The translations under genes and the position numbers were made by a program. From Acanthosepion lycidas (taxonomy: Eukaryota; Mollusca; Cephalopoda; Sepiida; Sepiidae): 64,000 nucleotides of DNA. This document shows, one piece after another, positions 10,320-21,104 of the stretch (the first letter of the stretch is position 1; every line of letters begins with the position of its first letter). The notes beneath the pieces were generated by a model. The model worked only from the letters and a program-made list of their open reading frames with translations. It ran no database searches and was not told the DNA's origin. The stretch lies in contig OZ010571.1 of NCBI GenBank assembly GCA_963932145.1, forward strand, positions 109,573,005 through 109,637,004, read 5' to 3'.

Positions 10320-11355
10320 AATTCATTAACTTTTACACATTGTGTTATTTTAATTTGCTGTAACATGATAATAAATAATTCTAAAGCAAGTTTATAGGGA
10401 GACAAAAACCCTTAGTATTGGACACTTACAATACTGTATTTTGACTAAAATAAGAAAACCAGTGCACAAGGAATATTTTTGTTGAATATAACTGGTCCTT
10501 CTGAAGCTTGGCAAAAATAATTCAGACACTTAAATAGAAAATTGGAAACCACTGTGTATAATGAAATTGATTTGAAAGGATGATTCTAAATATTAATTTT
10601 TCTCAGGCAGTTCTGTGTGAAATTACCACTAAAATATCAAGAATGTAAAGATAGCTTGTTCAAATACTTATCATAATGTAATCTTAGAAAGCTGGAAAAG
10701 AATCAGTCATTTAAGCCATCATTTTGTTGTACATTTCTGCACTTCACTGCTTAGAATTTCACTATCTTTTTCTGTCTTTAGAATTCCTGTTATAATTTGA
10801 TGACTCTGGTTCTTCATTACAATTCATTTCCCCCACATGTTTTCACTTATACCATTATTGGTTCAGTCTTTAATTCTATCGTATCTTACAAGAAAATAAT
10901 AGTTCTACAAGAATGCTATTACCAAAATTATATCCAATACAGAAAAATTCCTTAGCTTTGCAGAAAAGCAAAAGCTGAAAGGAGCTAGTTCTGAATTGTA
11001 GAATAGGCTAGCATCCCTTGTTCATGCAATGGTTAAGAATAGCCAGTTGAGGTATGCAAAATGATTGGGTACTTTCTGGAATGTTCATGTTATTGCCAGA
11101 TATTCTCACACTATGAATCACAAATTTTCTTTCATTGTAGCCCATACAAGCATTTTGCTTGTTGAATGGTAATGGTGAAGTTAACGGTTTCCATGCAGGA
11201 AATCTTTAGTATTCATTGGTCAAAGAGTAGCATTACTGTTGGTTGAAATTTATAAAATCTCATGTCGATAATAATCTCTGATGGAAGTTTCTTTCTAAAT
11301 CTTTTGTTGAAGCAAGTAGGGAAAGTTCTCAAGAAAACTCAAAGTTTTTAACAAT
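10320..11355. other. no gene seen
   Basis: AT-rich sequence with no open frame of note and no recognised repeat. Confidence 0.5.
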
Positions 11356-11364
11356 CAGATTATG

Positions 11365-11815
11365 AAAGATAATGGCATGAAAGGGGCTAAGTCTATTGGG
11401 ATTAATTCCTTGCCTCATATGGCAGAGAATACTGAACAATGTCTCCTTACAGATGAAAAAGAGTTCGATAAATGTGATTCTACAGAAGAATACCATAGAC
11501 CCAGCATGGGAGTAATAACAAAGTTTTATGAAAGTCTAAACCTAAAGGACATTTATACTCAACATCAGGAAGAGACAGTTGAAATTTATAGGGCATATAA
11601 TAATGAAAGAGGGCTTGGAAAATTTGATACTCACAGGACAGATTGGAGGCAAGAGGGATAGAGGAAAAAATGCATAATGTTCTTAGTGAACTTGAGTAAA
11701 TGACTGGTAGGATATTTACAAGAGATGATAAAATTTATTAAGAGTTACGCCAGGAAATCATGAAGAGCTAGTATTGCCAATGTCTTAAAGAGACATGGCA
11801 TACAGAAGAGTGAAA
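11365..11815 (+). mobile_element. RTE-type LINE fragment
   Basis: Order of blocks matches the RTE family: ATGGCAGAGAATACTG, the GGAAGAGACAGTTGAAATTT block, ATAATGAAAGAGGGCTTGG, then the 3' end AGAGACATGGCATACAGAAG. A 99-codon frame covers the middle but is not continuous through the family's C-terminus. Confidence 0.75.
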
Positions 11816-11819
11816 AGTG

Positions 11820-12405
11820 AACATCTTTCTTATAGAATTACTCCCCTCTCCTAGTTACAAGTGCTACCTATTTTTTTTGTTGCTTGTGTAAGTGTTCAAA
11901 TGATGTAGGTTTTGCTGTTTGGTAAAAAACTCTGTGATTTTGATCACTAGTCTATAGAGTTTGATGAAAGATTATCTTCTTTAAGACCTAACTGATTCAT
12001 TTGCTTGAAGCCATATTTAATCATTGATCTGAGAAAATGTTTATCATTGACTTTCTTTGATTGCTGCTAGTATGAATGTTTTGATTTTTGAAGGCCTCCC
12101 AGAATGTAAATCACTTTCAATGGCTTCCTAGACAAGTTTAAAGCATCGGTACCAAAATTTTATTTGGGTTTCAATCATTGAATAATCACCAAATCATTCA
12201 AATATTTTCTGTGGATGAATGTTCAAGTTTCATGTAAAACTTGAAGCTAAATCAGTGTTTTCTTACTGCTAACTGAGTAACCCTATAGAAGAGTATATGT
12301 GCAGTTTGGTTGATTTTTTTTTAGCAGTATATAAACCTCTATCAGTTTTTTAATGATGAAATCTAAATATTTTTAATGTAATTGTATGCCTTCAACTACA
12401 GATCA
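11820..12405. other. no gene seen
   Basis: AT-rich, no recognised feature. Confidence 0.5.
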
Positions 12406-12409
12406 AATG

Positions 12410-12521
12410 TATTGTTGGTAATTCTACTATAAATTTATACCAGTATTGCTGGTCATTTTGCTATAAATAAGTATTCTTGGTCATTTTACTACAATTAGCT
12501 ATGATTGTTCATTTTACCTTC
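12410..12521. repeat. short degenerate tandem array
   Basis: Three to four units of roughly 28-34 bases, each starting near TATTGYTGGTCATTTT and continuing ACTATAAATT-like, at about 12410, 12444, 12472 and 12500. It directly flanks the SINE-D module, just as the 30-bp minisatellite does at 50.5 kb. Confidence 0.5.
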
Positions 12522-12537
12522 ATAGTGTTTTTTTTTG

Positions 12538-12775
12538 TTTTGGAGTTCACCATTTGCCCATAGTTGGGACCCTAACAGGTGCTACTACCTTGGGTCTGGG
12601 AACACTAGCAATTAAGAGGTGGTTCTATGCTCCCGAAAACCTCCAATTGTCATACTCAGGACTGGCCATGTGCAGTAAATTGGCCTCTGATTTGTTGCCA
12701 ATTTGCACCTGCATAAATGGTTCTCAAAATATTCAGAATAGTTGGATACTTTCTGGATATATCAGATGGAATTAA
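12538..12775 (-). mobile_element. SINE-D module (minus)
   Basis: The block GTTCACCATTTGCCCATAG, then GGACCCTAACAGGTGCTAC, then AGCAATTAAGAGGTGG is shared with 50973-51118. Its CAYCATTTRCCCATAGYTGG start resembles the core of the other cephalopod-type SINEs. Orientation is taken from the 50 kb copy. Confidence 0.6.
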
Positions 12776-12864
12776 AATCAATAAAAACACAGCAATTAAT
12801 TTGCATGTTGACCTTCACCTTCTGACAATCCTTAAACCTAAAGTGCTTTTAGCCTTTTTAACTA

Positions 12865-13190
12865 CAAAGTAGCTAAGGGGATTAAAGTGTTGGATAGTGA
12901 ATTTGTTGATATAATAATAATGTAATATAATATATTGTGAGTTCAATCCTGGGGAGGAGGTAGTACTGATATGCTTAGACTTAATGGAAACACGTCTATC
13001 AATAATTGAACAATTAATAAAGATATGAGATTTTTAGGCATGGACAGTTGAATGAGACAATCTACCCTCATAGATTAAATAAAGTGTTATAAATTCCCTG
13101 AAGATTACACAGATTAATGGACATCTAAAAAAGTTTGATGTTCACAACTGCCTAAAGTTTATCATCAAAGCAACAAAGATGGGGACATTA
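12865..13190 (+). mobile_element. SINE-C, plus copy
   Basis: tRNA-like B-box TTGTGAGTTCAATCCTGG near 12938, then the CAATCTACCCTCATAGATTA body, then GCAACAAAGATGGGGACATT at the 3' side. Internal parts are strongly decayed. Confidence 0.6.
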
Positions 13191-13382
13191 GTAATGATAA
13201 CTTCTTATTTCAAAACCTCAGACTTAAATGATCTTTGAGTTGCAATAAAATAAAGCAGCAAAATGAAAAAATACTAGTAAAAAAAATAATAAAAATGCCA
13301 ATCCTTCAGAAATTAAAAAAAACATTAATTTATTTATAAATATTTAAAATATATTTCTGAAGTTTTTCTACAACATTACTGC

Positions 13383-13465
13383 TTGGTTGAGTAATTAAAG
13401 CATTAATCTAAGGTCTTGAGTTTGTGCAACTTTTGGTTACTATTAGTAACCAAAAGTTGCACAAA
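13383..13465 (+). repeat. truncated tRNA-like head with a perfect 22-bp hairpin
   Basis: TTGGTTGAGTAATTAAAGCA looks like the D-arm half of a tRNA-derived SINE. From 13421 to 13465 the sequence folds on itself: TTTGTGCAACTTTTGGTTAC plus TA, one loop base, then the exact complement. Confidence 0.7.
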
Positions 13466-13469
13466 TACT

Positions 13470-14370
13470 AAATTACAGACAGTAACAAATTTTAAAACTT
13501 CTAACAAATCTAAGCAGATATATTTGATAAATATGTTGGTTTGTATATATATTTAAGAATAATATTAAGTAATGTAATTATTTGATAAGATATATTATTT
13601 ACATTCTTGAACATAACCTGTAATATTGTTTTTGTTTTATCAGTGAATCAATTATGAAAGCAATTTTTTCATTTGTTTTGGCTGTCAGGTATAGCATAAT
13701 TCTAATGGCATATCAGGATCAAACCAAATTACTTAATTCAGTTTGTTGGATTTAAATATTTTAGAACTTATCTGTAGGTTTCAGATGACTTAAAAACTTG
13801 CTTTTGACTTTTGTTGGCTTTATAAACTTTATAAGCTATTTACTTATTAACTATCCATCATGTATAAGGAGGTGCTGAAAAGTTATCTGCCTGGCTCACT
13901 TTCCAAAATCTGATTAAATGATCAGATTTTTTTTTTTTAATTCCTTTCACATTCTGTAATATATAAGGCATGTCAAAATAATTATTTTTTGTCAGAGCAT
14001 GTTTTTCTAAGCTATTATTTGTTTTCATCATGTTCTTTTTGAGATTGAAATCAATATGCTAGTTTTGGATTTTATGATATTCTTTCTAATGTTATCCACT
14101 TTTCTCAGTATGATCCATTATGTGGACATCCCATAAGAATTCAGTATAAAAGAATTCAAAATCTTTTTTAGGGAGTGAATTTACAACAAAACAAAATAAA
14201 GAACAGTGACTCAAATATATAAACCTCAGAGCTCTGTTGATATTGAGACCTGAAAAATTGATTTCTGCTGATTCAATGTTTTAATAAGTATTGCTCCTCT
14301 CATGGTAAAATATACATTTATACTCAATAATTATTAAGTAAAGTATAAAATAAGACTTCATAATTTTTTT
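13470..14370. other. no gene seen
   Basis: Very AT-rich; no recognised repeat or open frame. Confidence 0.5.
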
Positions 14371-14374
14371 TTTT

Positions 14375-14850
14375 TAATGGAGATGCCAAAATTCAGCAAG
14401 TACAAAGATCTAAGTATCTAGGAAGTGTTTAACAGAGGAGAGAAAATATGACGCTAAAATCTAAAGGTGCATTGGAATAGTGAAAATGACTTCCAAAAGC
14501 TAAGCAAAGTATTAAGAAATGGGAAACTTTCATTAGAACCAAGGAAAAGAGTGATGAACTGTAATGTAATATTAGTTCTCTTCTATGGCAGAGAATGCTG
14601 GACAGTGAAGAGACCTTAAGCAACAGAAATGTGGTTCTGCAGAAAGATGCTGAGAATACTGTGGATTAACAAGGAAGTTTTAAGAAAAATGGAAACAAAA
14701 AGGTTGCTTATACTTAGCATCAGACAGAAACAGTTAAAATTTCTTGGGTACATAATGAGGAAAAAGGGCTTGGGGAATTCACTCACAGGACATATTGAGA
14801 GACAGAAGGAGACAGCAAGTAACCTACCTAGCAGTTTGTGTAAATAGATA
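14375..14850 (+). mobile_element. RTE-type LINE fragment
   Basis: Frame 14629-14847 reads MWFCRKMLRILWINKEVLRK, then METKRLLILSIRQ and KFLGYIMRKKGLG, the C-terminal end of an RTE-type ORF2 (typically MWFYRRMLRIPWTEHVSNEE). A shift near 14615 separates it from the YGSECWT-like block. Confidence 0.8.
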
Positions 14851-14859
14851 GTAACATTT

Positions 14860-15015
14860 AAACCATTACCTCCTTATTCTTGTAATTTTCACTTCCTACC
14901 ACCTCCTCCTCTTCTATTCATAGAATACACCTCATTTCATCAATATCATTTTTAGTGTAATCCTCTATATTGAGTGGTTCTGGAGCCTTGTATTGGGTGA
15001 AACCTAGTAAAATAA
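14860..15015 (+). mobile_element. LINE family B 3' end
   Basis: GTAATCCTCTATATTGAGTG followed by GAGCCTTGTATTGGGTGAAA is the family B 3' UTR. The coding part before it is only faintly visible. Confidence 0.6.
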
Positions 15016-15194
15016 ATTAGCTACAGAGCATCACTGAAAATGTAAATAGAAAAAGTTATTATTTGGGAAACCATTTCCTTAGTGTGACTAACTTACAAAT
15101 GAACAGGTCTGATCAGTACTTTCTGTTTTTGGCAGTTAAAATAGTCATATGTATCACTAATGCTTGTGGGCAGTATTTTGGTCCAAGAAAATAC

Positions 15195-15480
15195 TAAATG
15201 TGCACATAGTGTAATGGTTATCAGCATGGAAAGTGGAATTGGCATGCTAAATTCAAATTCTGTCTGAGTTTCTTGCATTCACTTTGCACAAATACCCCTA
15301 GGAACAATATGAATCTATCTCTTCTCACCCCAGATATGGGTTAAATAGCTAGAAAAACTGGAATCCCTAGCCTTGGTTGGCAACCAGACTGGGAGGCTGA
15401 CAATTCTGAACTCAAAAAAACCAGTTGAGTCTAATGGCACTAAAGAGGGAGAGGACAGAAATACTAGATATTCATGAGTT
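15195..15480 (+). mobile_element. tRNA-headed SINE with cephalopod-type core
   Basis: CACATAGTGTAATGGTTATC (A box region) and AAATTCAAATTCTGTC (B box region), then the core ACCCCTAGGAACAATATGAA, ATCTCTTCTCACC and GGGTTAAATAGC. Good colinearity with 37.0 and 63.6 kb. Confidence 0.75.
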
Positions 15481-15583
15481 GCTTTTCAGGAACCACCCCG
15501 CTCACTTGGAAAAGTAGTACAACACACTGTTCCCACCATCACTTTCTCCCAGTATCCTTGTGCTAGACTAAGCTGAACTTTTT

Positions 15584-15914
15584 TTTAAGACATTTTTATG
15601 TTTATACATTCTTTTTTAAAGATACAAATATTTAAGTAAATGCTCTGTTTATAATAAACAGTATTAAACAACATTTACCAGCCTGAATGTCCGAGAAATT
15701 TTCACAGAAAATATTCGTTCTCCGACAGGATTCAAACCTGTATCCTATACAGAACCGTCATTTAGCTTGATGTGCCTTTACAACATTTACCGGCCTGAAT
15801 GTTCGAGAAATTTTCAGGCCGGTAAATGTTGTTTAATACTATTTATTATAAACAGAGCATTTACTTAAATATTTGTATCTATAAAAATGTATAAACATAA
15901 AAATGTCTTAAAAT
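15584..15914. mobile_element. palindromic tRNA-containing element, rearranged copy
   Basis: Outer arms are inverted copies of the same sequence (start TTTTAAGACATTTTTATG, ending with its complement). The left arm continues into the 3' half of a tRNA-like sequence on the minus strand (TCCGACAGGATTCAAACCTG). It then jumps to a second, smaller palindrome (AACATTTACCGGCCTGA and its complement). The pattern suggests template switching between the arms. Confidence 0.8.
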
Positions 15915-15954
15915 AATTGTCAGACTTTGTCAATTTCATAATGTGTGACATCAT

Positions 15955-16083
15955 TTTTTTACATTTGATACGCCATGAGCAGATATGAATGTACGTGAGA
16001 GATTCATAGAAGATTGAAGTTCAAATACAGTAAATTTGACCTTGCTAACCGAATGCCCCTCTGTGGCCAAATTGGTAAATATA
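15955..16083 (+). mobile_element. tRNA-containing element, 5' part
   Basis: Carries the 5' leader (ACGCCATGAGCAGATATGAA, GAGAGATTCATAGAAGATTG), then the first half of the tRNA-like part (CCTCTGTGGCCAAATTGGTA) and stops at an AC microsatellite. The same leader lies at 58.55-58.63 kb on the minus strand. Confidence 0.75.
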
Positions 16084-16085
16084 TA

Positions 16086-16114
16086 TATGCACGCACACAC
16101 ACACACACACACAT
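16086..16114. repeat. (AC)n microsatellite
   Basis: Short AC run with a few interruptions. Confidence 0.85.
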
Positions 16115-16119
16115 GCATG

Positions 16120-17050
16120 CATACAAGTGGAAAAGAAGTGAAGAGCTAAAAGAAATGCAAGTAAAATTTACATACATATTTATCAGTAATAAAATAATTT
16201 GCATCCTTCTTTAGCAATAGTAAAGAGAATAATATTTAAGCTTTAACTAAAGTTAAGTCAAGGCTGATATTTCAAAATCTATACACTTTTTTCATAGATT
16301 ATATCTATGTCCATGTGACTGCTCTCAAATGCCATACATGATCAAATATTGATCCTTCAATCTAAGCATCAAACAACTGTGGTCTCATTTTCTCTTTTGG
16401 AAAACATTTCCTCATAAAAAATAATATTTGCAGCTGACAGCATTAGAAGTGGAAAACTTATTTAGAAATGTTTGACAAAATCTTTGAAAATCTTTTGTTT
16501 CATTTTTTTAAATCTCTTATTTTCTTAAGATTCTGAGAAATAAAGTATATTTAAACAAATAGGTAATTTCCTACAGAAAAGAAGGCATTCAAAAACCTAC
16601 TGATAATAATCATAAATCTATGTGTACAGAAGACAGGTGTAATAGACAACCATTGGAAAATTTCCAGATAGTTATACAGTGAAAAATTGGTAGGTAAAGA
16701 TTTATGAAATCAGGAAGTGTTATTGATTATTTTCTCTATTAAGACTTCAGGTAATAGTTTGATGGAATGGAATTGTCTAAAAGGTTTAAATCCTGCTGCT
16801 TGATGGGCAAGGTTATTTCCAAAAACTAGCAGGAAGATATTCTCATGTAGAGAGAGATAATTCAATGAAATGAATGATTCTAAAACTAATGGAAATTTCA
16901 ATGGGTGTCATTACAATTTATAAGCAGAGTTAATTAACATTTTAAGAATATAGACATTTTCCTATAAAATACACAGCTAAAATATTCAAATAATTAAAAG
17001 CATGGTTATCAGCAAGAGAAAAGAGCCAAAGATATAAGCTACAAATTGAT
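16120..17050. other. no gene seen
   Basis: AT-rich; no recognised repeat. Confidence 0.5.
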
Positions 17051-17057
17051 TATCTGT

Positions 17058-17598
17058 CTATATTTCTGAGATGTGGTATTATGTACACTATTTACATTAT
17101 TCGGACTATTGTACTTATGTTTGTTGCCATATTTATCACAGCGTTTCAACTGTTTTACGCTCCAGCCTTCTTCAGATGGTTATAATGTTGAACTGAACCA
17201 TTTTGCTTGCTGGGGTAGACTGTTCTAGTTCCACATACAATGTCTAATGGATGTCTGTTATCAATTATCTCCTGTTAATTCACCTCTCCAAGTTCTCACA
17301 CCTTTTTTAAACCATGTATTGAACTCACACATCTTTTTAACCAAATAGTGAACTCACATCTCTTTGAGATGTGAGTTCAATGCCTGGTTAAGGCAGTGGA
17401 AAACTTGGAGAGGAGAATTGACATAAGATAACGGATCACTGACATCCATTAGAAGAGTCTACCCCAGCGAACGAAATAAAAGGTTCAGGTTGACATTTCA
17501 ACCACCTGAAGAAGGCCAGAGTGTACAAAGGCCGAAATGTTGTGATAAATATGGCAACAAAGATGAGGACAATAGTCCAAATAATGTAAATAGTCAAC
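17058..17598. mobile_element. palindromic SINE-C dimer (head to head)
   Basis: The left half is a minus-strand SINE-C (TTATTCGGACTATTGTACTT through AACTCACACATC). The right half is a plus-strand SINE-C (GATGTGAGTTCAATGCCTGG through ATAGTCCAAATAATGTAAAT). The centre is near 17363, where the two tRNA-derived B-box regions meet. The same layout with the same left edge (TCTGTCTATATTTCT) occurs at 30.3-31.0 kb, so the dimer appears to be a mobile unit, not two chance insertions. Confidence 0.82.
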
Positions 17599-17599
17599 A

Positions 17600-18165
17600 A
17601 ATTGATGCAAAATCAAAATATTTAAGTATCTGGGAAATTTTTTAACAAATGACAGAAAATGTGACATCAAAATCTAGAGATGAATTAAAATAGAGAAAGA
17701 TGCTTTCAAAAAACTAGAAATATTAAGAAACAGGAAAATTGAGTTAGAAACAAAGAAATGAATGCTGAAATACTATATAATATCAATTCTCCTTTGTGGC
17801 AGTGAATATTGCGTTATTTCTTTGGAGATGAATAGAAGACATGAGGTAACAAATTCAGAGAATACCATGGACACAGAATGTGAGTAATAAAGAAGTTTTG
17901 AGGAAAATGGAGACAAAAAGAACAATTCTACATAAAATCCTCAAGATGAGAAAAGAAGGCCCAGAAAATTTGACACTCATAGGATATATTGAAGGCAAAA
18001 GAAACAAAGGAAAGCAGAAATTAATCTACTTAATGTGTTTGTGTAAATGGATGATGAAAACAGAGAGGCAAAGTAAAAAGACAAACGCTGCTAACAGTTA
18101 CAAAGGATAGGAAGGTGTGGAGAGCCATGATCGCCAACATCCGGCATATAGAAGAAAACTTATCA
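17600..18165 (+). mobile_element. RTE-type LINE fragment
   Basis: Blocks AAGTATCTGGGAAATTTTTT, GGCAGTGAATATTGCG, then frame 17880-18110 with NKEVLRKMETKRTILHKILK, and a GTGGAGAGCCATGATCGCCA 3' end. Deletions shorten the middle. Confidence 0.75.
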
Positions 18166-18169
18166 GCTT

Positions 18170-18365
18170 AGCACTAGGATTTAAAGAAATTGAAAGGACA
18201 ACCAATTCTAGACCAAATCACTTTATCTGTTTTTTATAATTTTTGTTTATTTCCTAACAAAGAATTCATTATTAAAGACATTAAAAGCTTTCACCATTTT
18301 AGTTTCGGACAATTCATTTTTACCCACATGTGTGAGTGGGTGTCTGTGCAATTCAACTTTTTGTC
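18170..18365. other. no gene seen
   Basis: No recognised feature. Confidence 0.4.
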
Positions 18366-18367
18366 TT

Positions 18368-18515
18368 TTTTTTTTTTTAACATTTCATCTCAAGCAAGGC
18401 AGAATGCCACCAGTATGAAGTGGGGGGATACAAAGAACGTGAGAGAAAAGAATGAGTATAGGGAAAGAAAAAATAAGAAAAGAATTAATATATGGTCAGT
18501 ATAAAAATAGACACA
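18368..18515 (-). mobile_element. LINE family A 3' end
   Basis: T-run, then CATTTCATCTCAAGCAAGGC, then a purine-rich stretch, as in other minus copies of this family. Only the 3' UTR is left. Confidence 0.75.
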
Positions 18516-18602
18516 ATATATCACAATATCAAAAATTCTTACAATCTAAATGCATTTTCTGGCTGTAAATAGTCTGCAAATGGTTGATAAACAGTTAAAA
18601 AA

Positions 18603-18604
<2 letters not shown>

Positions 18605-18677
<73 letters not shown>

Positions 18678-18682
18678 ATTGT
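18605..18682. repeat. compound AT/GT microsatellite
   Basis: AT run, GT run, AT run. Confidence 0.95.
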
Positions 18683-18707
18683 TTATATATTATATGTGCA
18701 GTACTTA

Positions 18708-18835
18708 TTAGAAAGCGCTCAATATCAGAGATAGAGCTAACATATTTGGTTGGATTGATGTGAGTTTGTGACCCTCGGTTTCATGCTGTTGCGATCGTCA
18801 GCCAAACTATATATTAAAAATTAGGAATCACTTAC
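18708..18835. repeat. unclassified repeat beside microsatellite
   Basis: GCGCTCAATATCAGAGATAG recurs at 33.74 kb, also next to an AT run. No further structure seen. Confidence 0.45.
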
Positions 18836-19213
18836 ATACCCATTAGCATTGTCTCAACAGGTGGTAGATGATTGTTAATTTCCTAATGCTTTATTGGTTT
18901 ATTTTATGTGTTCACAATAGGAAGTAAGACAGAAGGGGAGGGGGCAAAGCATGAATGGGGAGTTATGGTGGGATGCGGAAAAGAAGAGAAAAACAATTTT
19001 TGTACTTTCATCCGGATTCATATAAAACCAAAATAGTGTGTCTACACCCCAACATGACCTCAGACCTTTCATTTAACAGCTTTTCTTGGTATGGATATAT
19101 TACTATTGCTAGTTTTTCTTCCTGGCACAGACATCACTATGATCATTGTAAGGCTTGGCTCTCCATAGTATGCTCCAATTTATTTGAAGGCTTTTGTTAT
19201 TTTTTTCTTTTAT

Positions 19214-19218
<5 letters not shown>

Positions 19219-19266
<48 letters not shown>
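19219..19266. repeat. (AT)n microsatellite
   Basis: About 24 AT units. Confidence 0.95.
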
Positions 19267-19268
<2 letters not shown>

Positions 19269-19366
19269 ATAGTATGAATCTAGAAATCAACACATCATGT
19301 CAGTTTCAGTTCAATCTACTTATAACTATAAATACACTAAATGCATTAAGCACTCCTTTCCTATAA

Positions 19367-19371
<5 letters not shown>

Positions 19372-19452
<81 letters not shown>

Positions 19453-19454
19453 CA
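19372..19454. repeat. palindromic compound microsatellite
   Basis: TG run, TA run, CA run, TA run. The TG and CA parts are complementary, so the locus can fold. It immediately precedes a hairpin MITE. Confidence 0.9.
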
Positions 19455-19456
19455 TA

Positions 19457-19558
19457 TTAGGTTGGTGCAAAAATAATGACGTAAGAATGTCGTTTTTTGA
19501 CGTATTTTCTAACGTCAAAAAACGACATTATTACGTCATTATTTTTGCACCAACCTAA
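19457..19558. mobile_element. mariner hairpin MITE, 102 bp
   Basis: Nearly the whole element is one inverted repeat starting TTAGGTTGGTGCAAAAATAA, flanked by TA on both sides (19455-19456 and 19559-19560). Arms are about 47 bases with one visible mismatch and a loop of about 8. The terminal sequence is close to that of mariner-derived MADE1 of primates (established knowledge). Confidence 0.95.
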
Positions 19559-19559
19559 T

Positions 19560-19960
19560 ACATGCATACACTGCCACCACTTGCTGCTTCAGACATTTCC
19601 CTTTGGCATAAAACAGCAACAACACAAAACAGTGCTGCAGGACTTTTTTTCGAACAGCTTCAGGCACGTGAGGAATTAATGAAAACGATAGCAAAAAGCA
19701 TTTTAAATAACAAGCACCTTCTTAACCCATATATATTGTCAAATGCAAGGTTGGAGTACATCAACTAACATCACCTGTAGAAATCATTTAGCAACTCCTA
19801 AAATGATAATTCATATATTTTACTAATAGAGGGAAAAGGAAAAAAAAAATGACCTATCTTTTAATCAATCTATATGTTTGATGGAAACATCTTTATGAAA
19901 TTCAAAATAAATCATATAGTTGCTTTTAAAAAGATTTCAAGCTACAAAAAGCCCACCTCA
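19560..19960. other. no gene seen
   Basis: No recognised repeat or gene. Confidence 0.45.
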
Positions 19961-19964
19961 GGAA

Positions 19965-20392
19965 GGGTTTAAAGTTTATGCAGGTGAACAAGATGAAAAA
20001 TTTAATTTTGTAGGACATTTTAAGAGATTTGAAGAAACAGAAATGTAGTTCTATAGAAGGGTGCAGAGAATACAATAGACCAAACATGTGAGCAATGATA
20101 AAGTTTTAGAGAAGATGAAAACGAAAATGACATTTATAATTAACATCAGGAAGAGATAGTTGAAATTTCTCGGGCAAATAATGAGGAAAGAGGACTTGAA
20201 AAATTTGATACTCACAGGACAGATTGAAGGCAAAAGGAAAACAATGAATAACCCATTTGGCTAGCTTGTGTAAATGGGTGGCAGAAGATTAGTAGCAAAA
20301 TAAATACAAAATTTATTAAGAGCTATAAAGGATAGGAAATAGTAGAGAGCTATGATTGCTTATGTCCTGAAAGGACACGGCACATAGAAGAC
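19965..20392 (+). mobile_element. RTE-type LINE fragment
   Basis: Order of blocks: ACAGAAATGTAGTTCTATAG, AACATCAGGAAGAGATAGTT, ATAATGAGGAAAGAGGACTT, ending AAAGGACACGGCACATAGAA. Same family as 11.4, 14.4 and 17.6 kb. Confidence 0.75.
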
Positions 20393-20399
20393 TATATAT

Positions 20400-20678
20400 A
20401 GTATATTTATGTTCATGAGAATATATTAATAAATAGTTCAAGGAAAATTTAGATGTTGAAGGGAAATAACCAAATAAATATAAAATATTGATTTTATTTT
20501 TTATATCTTCACAAAGTATTAAGACACTTGCTTTTATGATTGCATGTGAGAATGATATATAAATTTCTACATATCAGAACTATGTTAGCCAAATAAATGA
20601 CAAAATGGGAAACAATTCTGTATGCAAAATTTTGTTCTCAAGTAGAACTTCATTGGTATAATGTTTTGTTGATGGAAT

Positions 20679-20720
<42 letters not shown>

Positions 20721-20757
20721 ATGTATACATTATGAAATGGAGAAAATTCCAACAATT
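20400..20757. other. AT-rich stretch with AT microsatellite
   Basis: No gene; AT runs at about 20681-20720. Confidence 0.6.
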
Positions 20758-20893
20758 ATTTTAAGACATTTTTATGTTTATACATTCTTTTTATAGATAT
20801 ATATATTTAAGTAAATGCTTTGTTTATAATAAACAGCATTAAACAACATTTACCGGCCTGAATGTCCAAGAAATTTTTCACAGAAAATATTCG

Positions 20894-20976
20894 TCCTCCG
20901 ACAGGATTCAAACCTGTATCATATACGGAACCGTCATTTAGCTTGATTTGCCTTTAACTGATTTGACCACAGAGGA
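20894..20976 (-). tRNA. tRNA-like (Ser/Leu-type) sequence in palindrome arm
   Basis: 83 bases on the minus strand. The acceptor TCCTCTG pairs with CGGAGGA, the T arm is ACAGG-TTTGAAT-CCTGT, the D arm TGGTCAAATCAGTTAAAGGC, with a long variable region. The anticodon stem is weak in this copy and the loop lacks a clear T33. It is part of a mobile element; I do not call it a functional tRNA gene. Confidence 0.6.
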
Positions 20977-21017
20977 GCATTCGGTTAGCAGTAAATTTGA
21001 CCTTGCTAAGCAAACAC

Positions 21018-21104
21018 TCCTCTGTGGCCAAATCAGTTAAAGGCATGTCAAGCTAAATAACAGTTCCGTATAGGATACAGGTTCGAATCCTGTCTGTTGG
21101 AGGA
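21018..21104 (+). tRNA. tRNA-like (Ser/Leu-type) sequence, opposite arm
   Basis: Mirror copy of 20894-20976. A box TGTGGCCAAATCAGTTAAAG and B box GGTTCGAATCC are intact, but a 4-base insertion before GGAGGA disturbs the acceptor stem. Pol III initiation from these boxes is conceivable. Confidence 0.55.

Noticed and set aside
18600-18682. Replication origin or Z-DNA regulatory element
   Set aside because: AT/GT microsatellites occur at many places in the window and carry no further specific signal.
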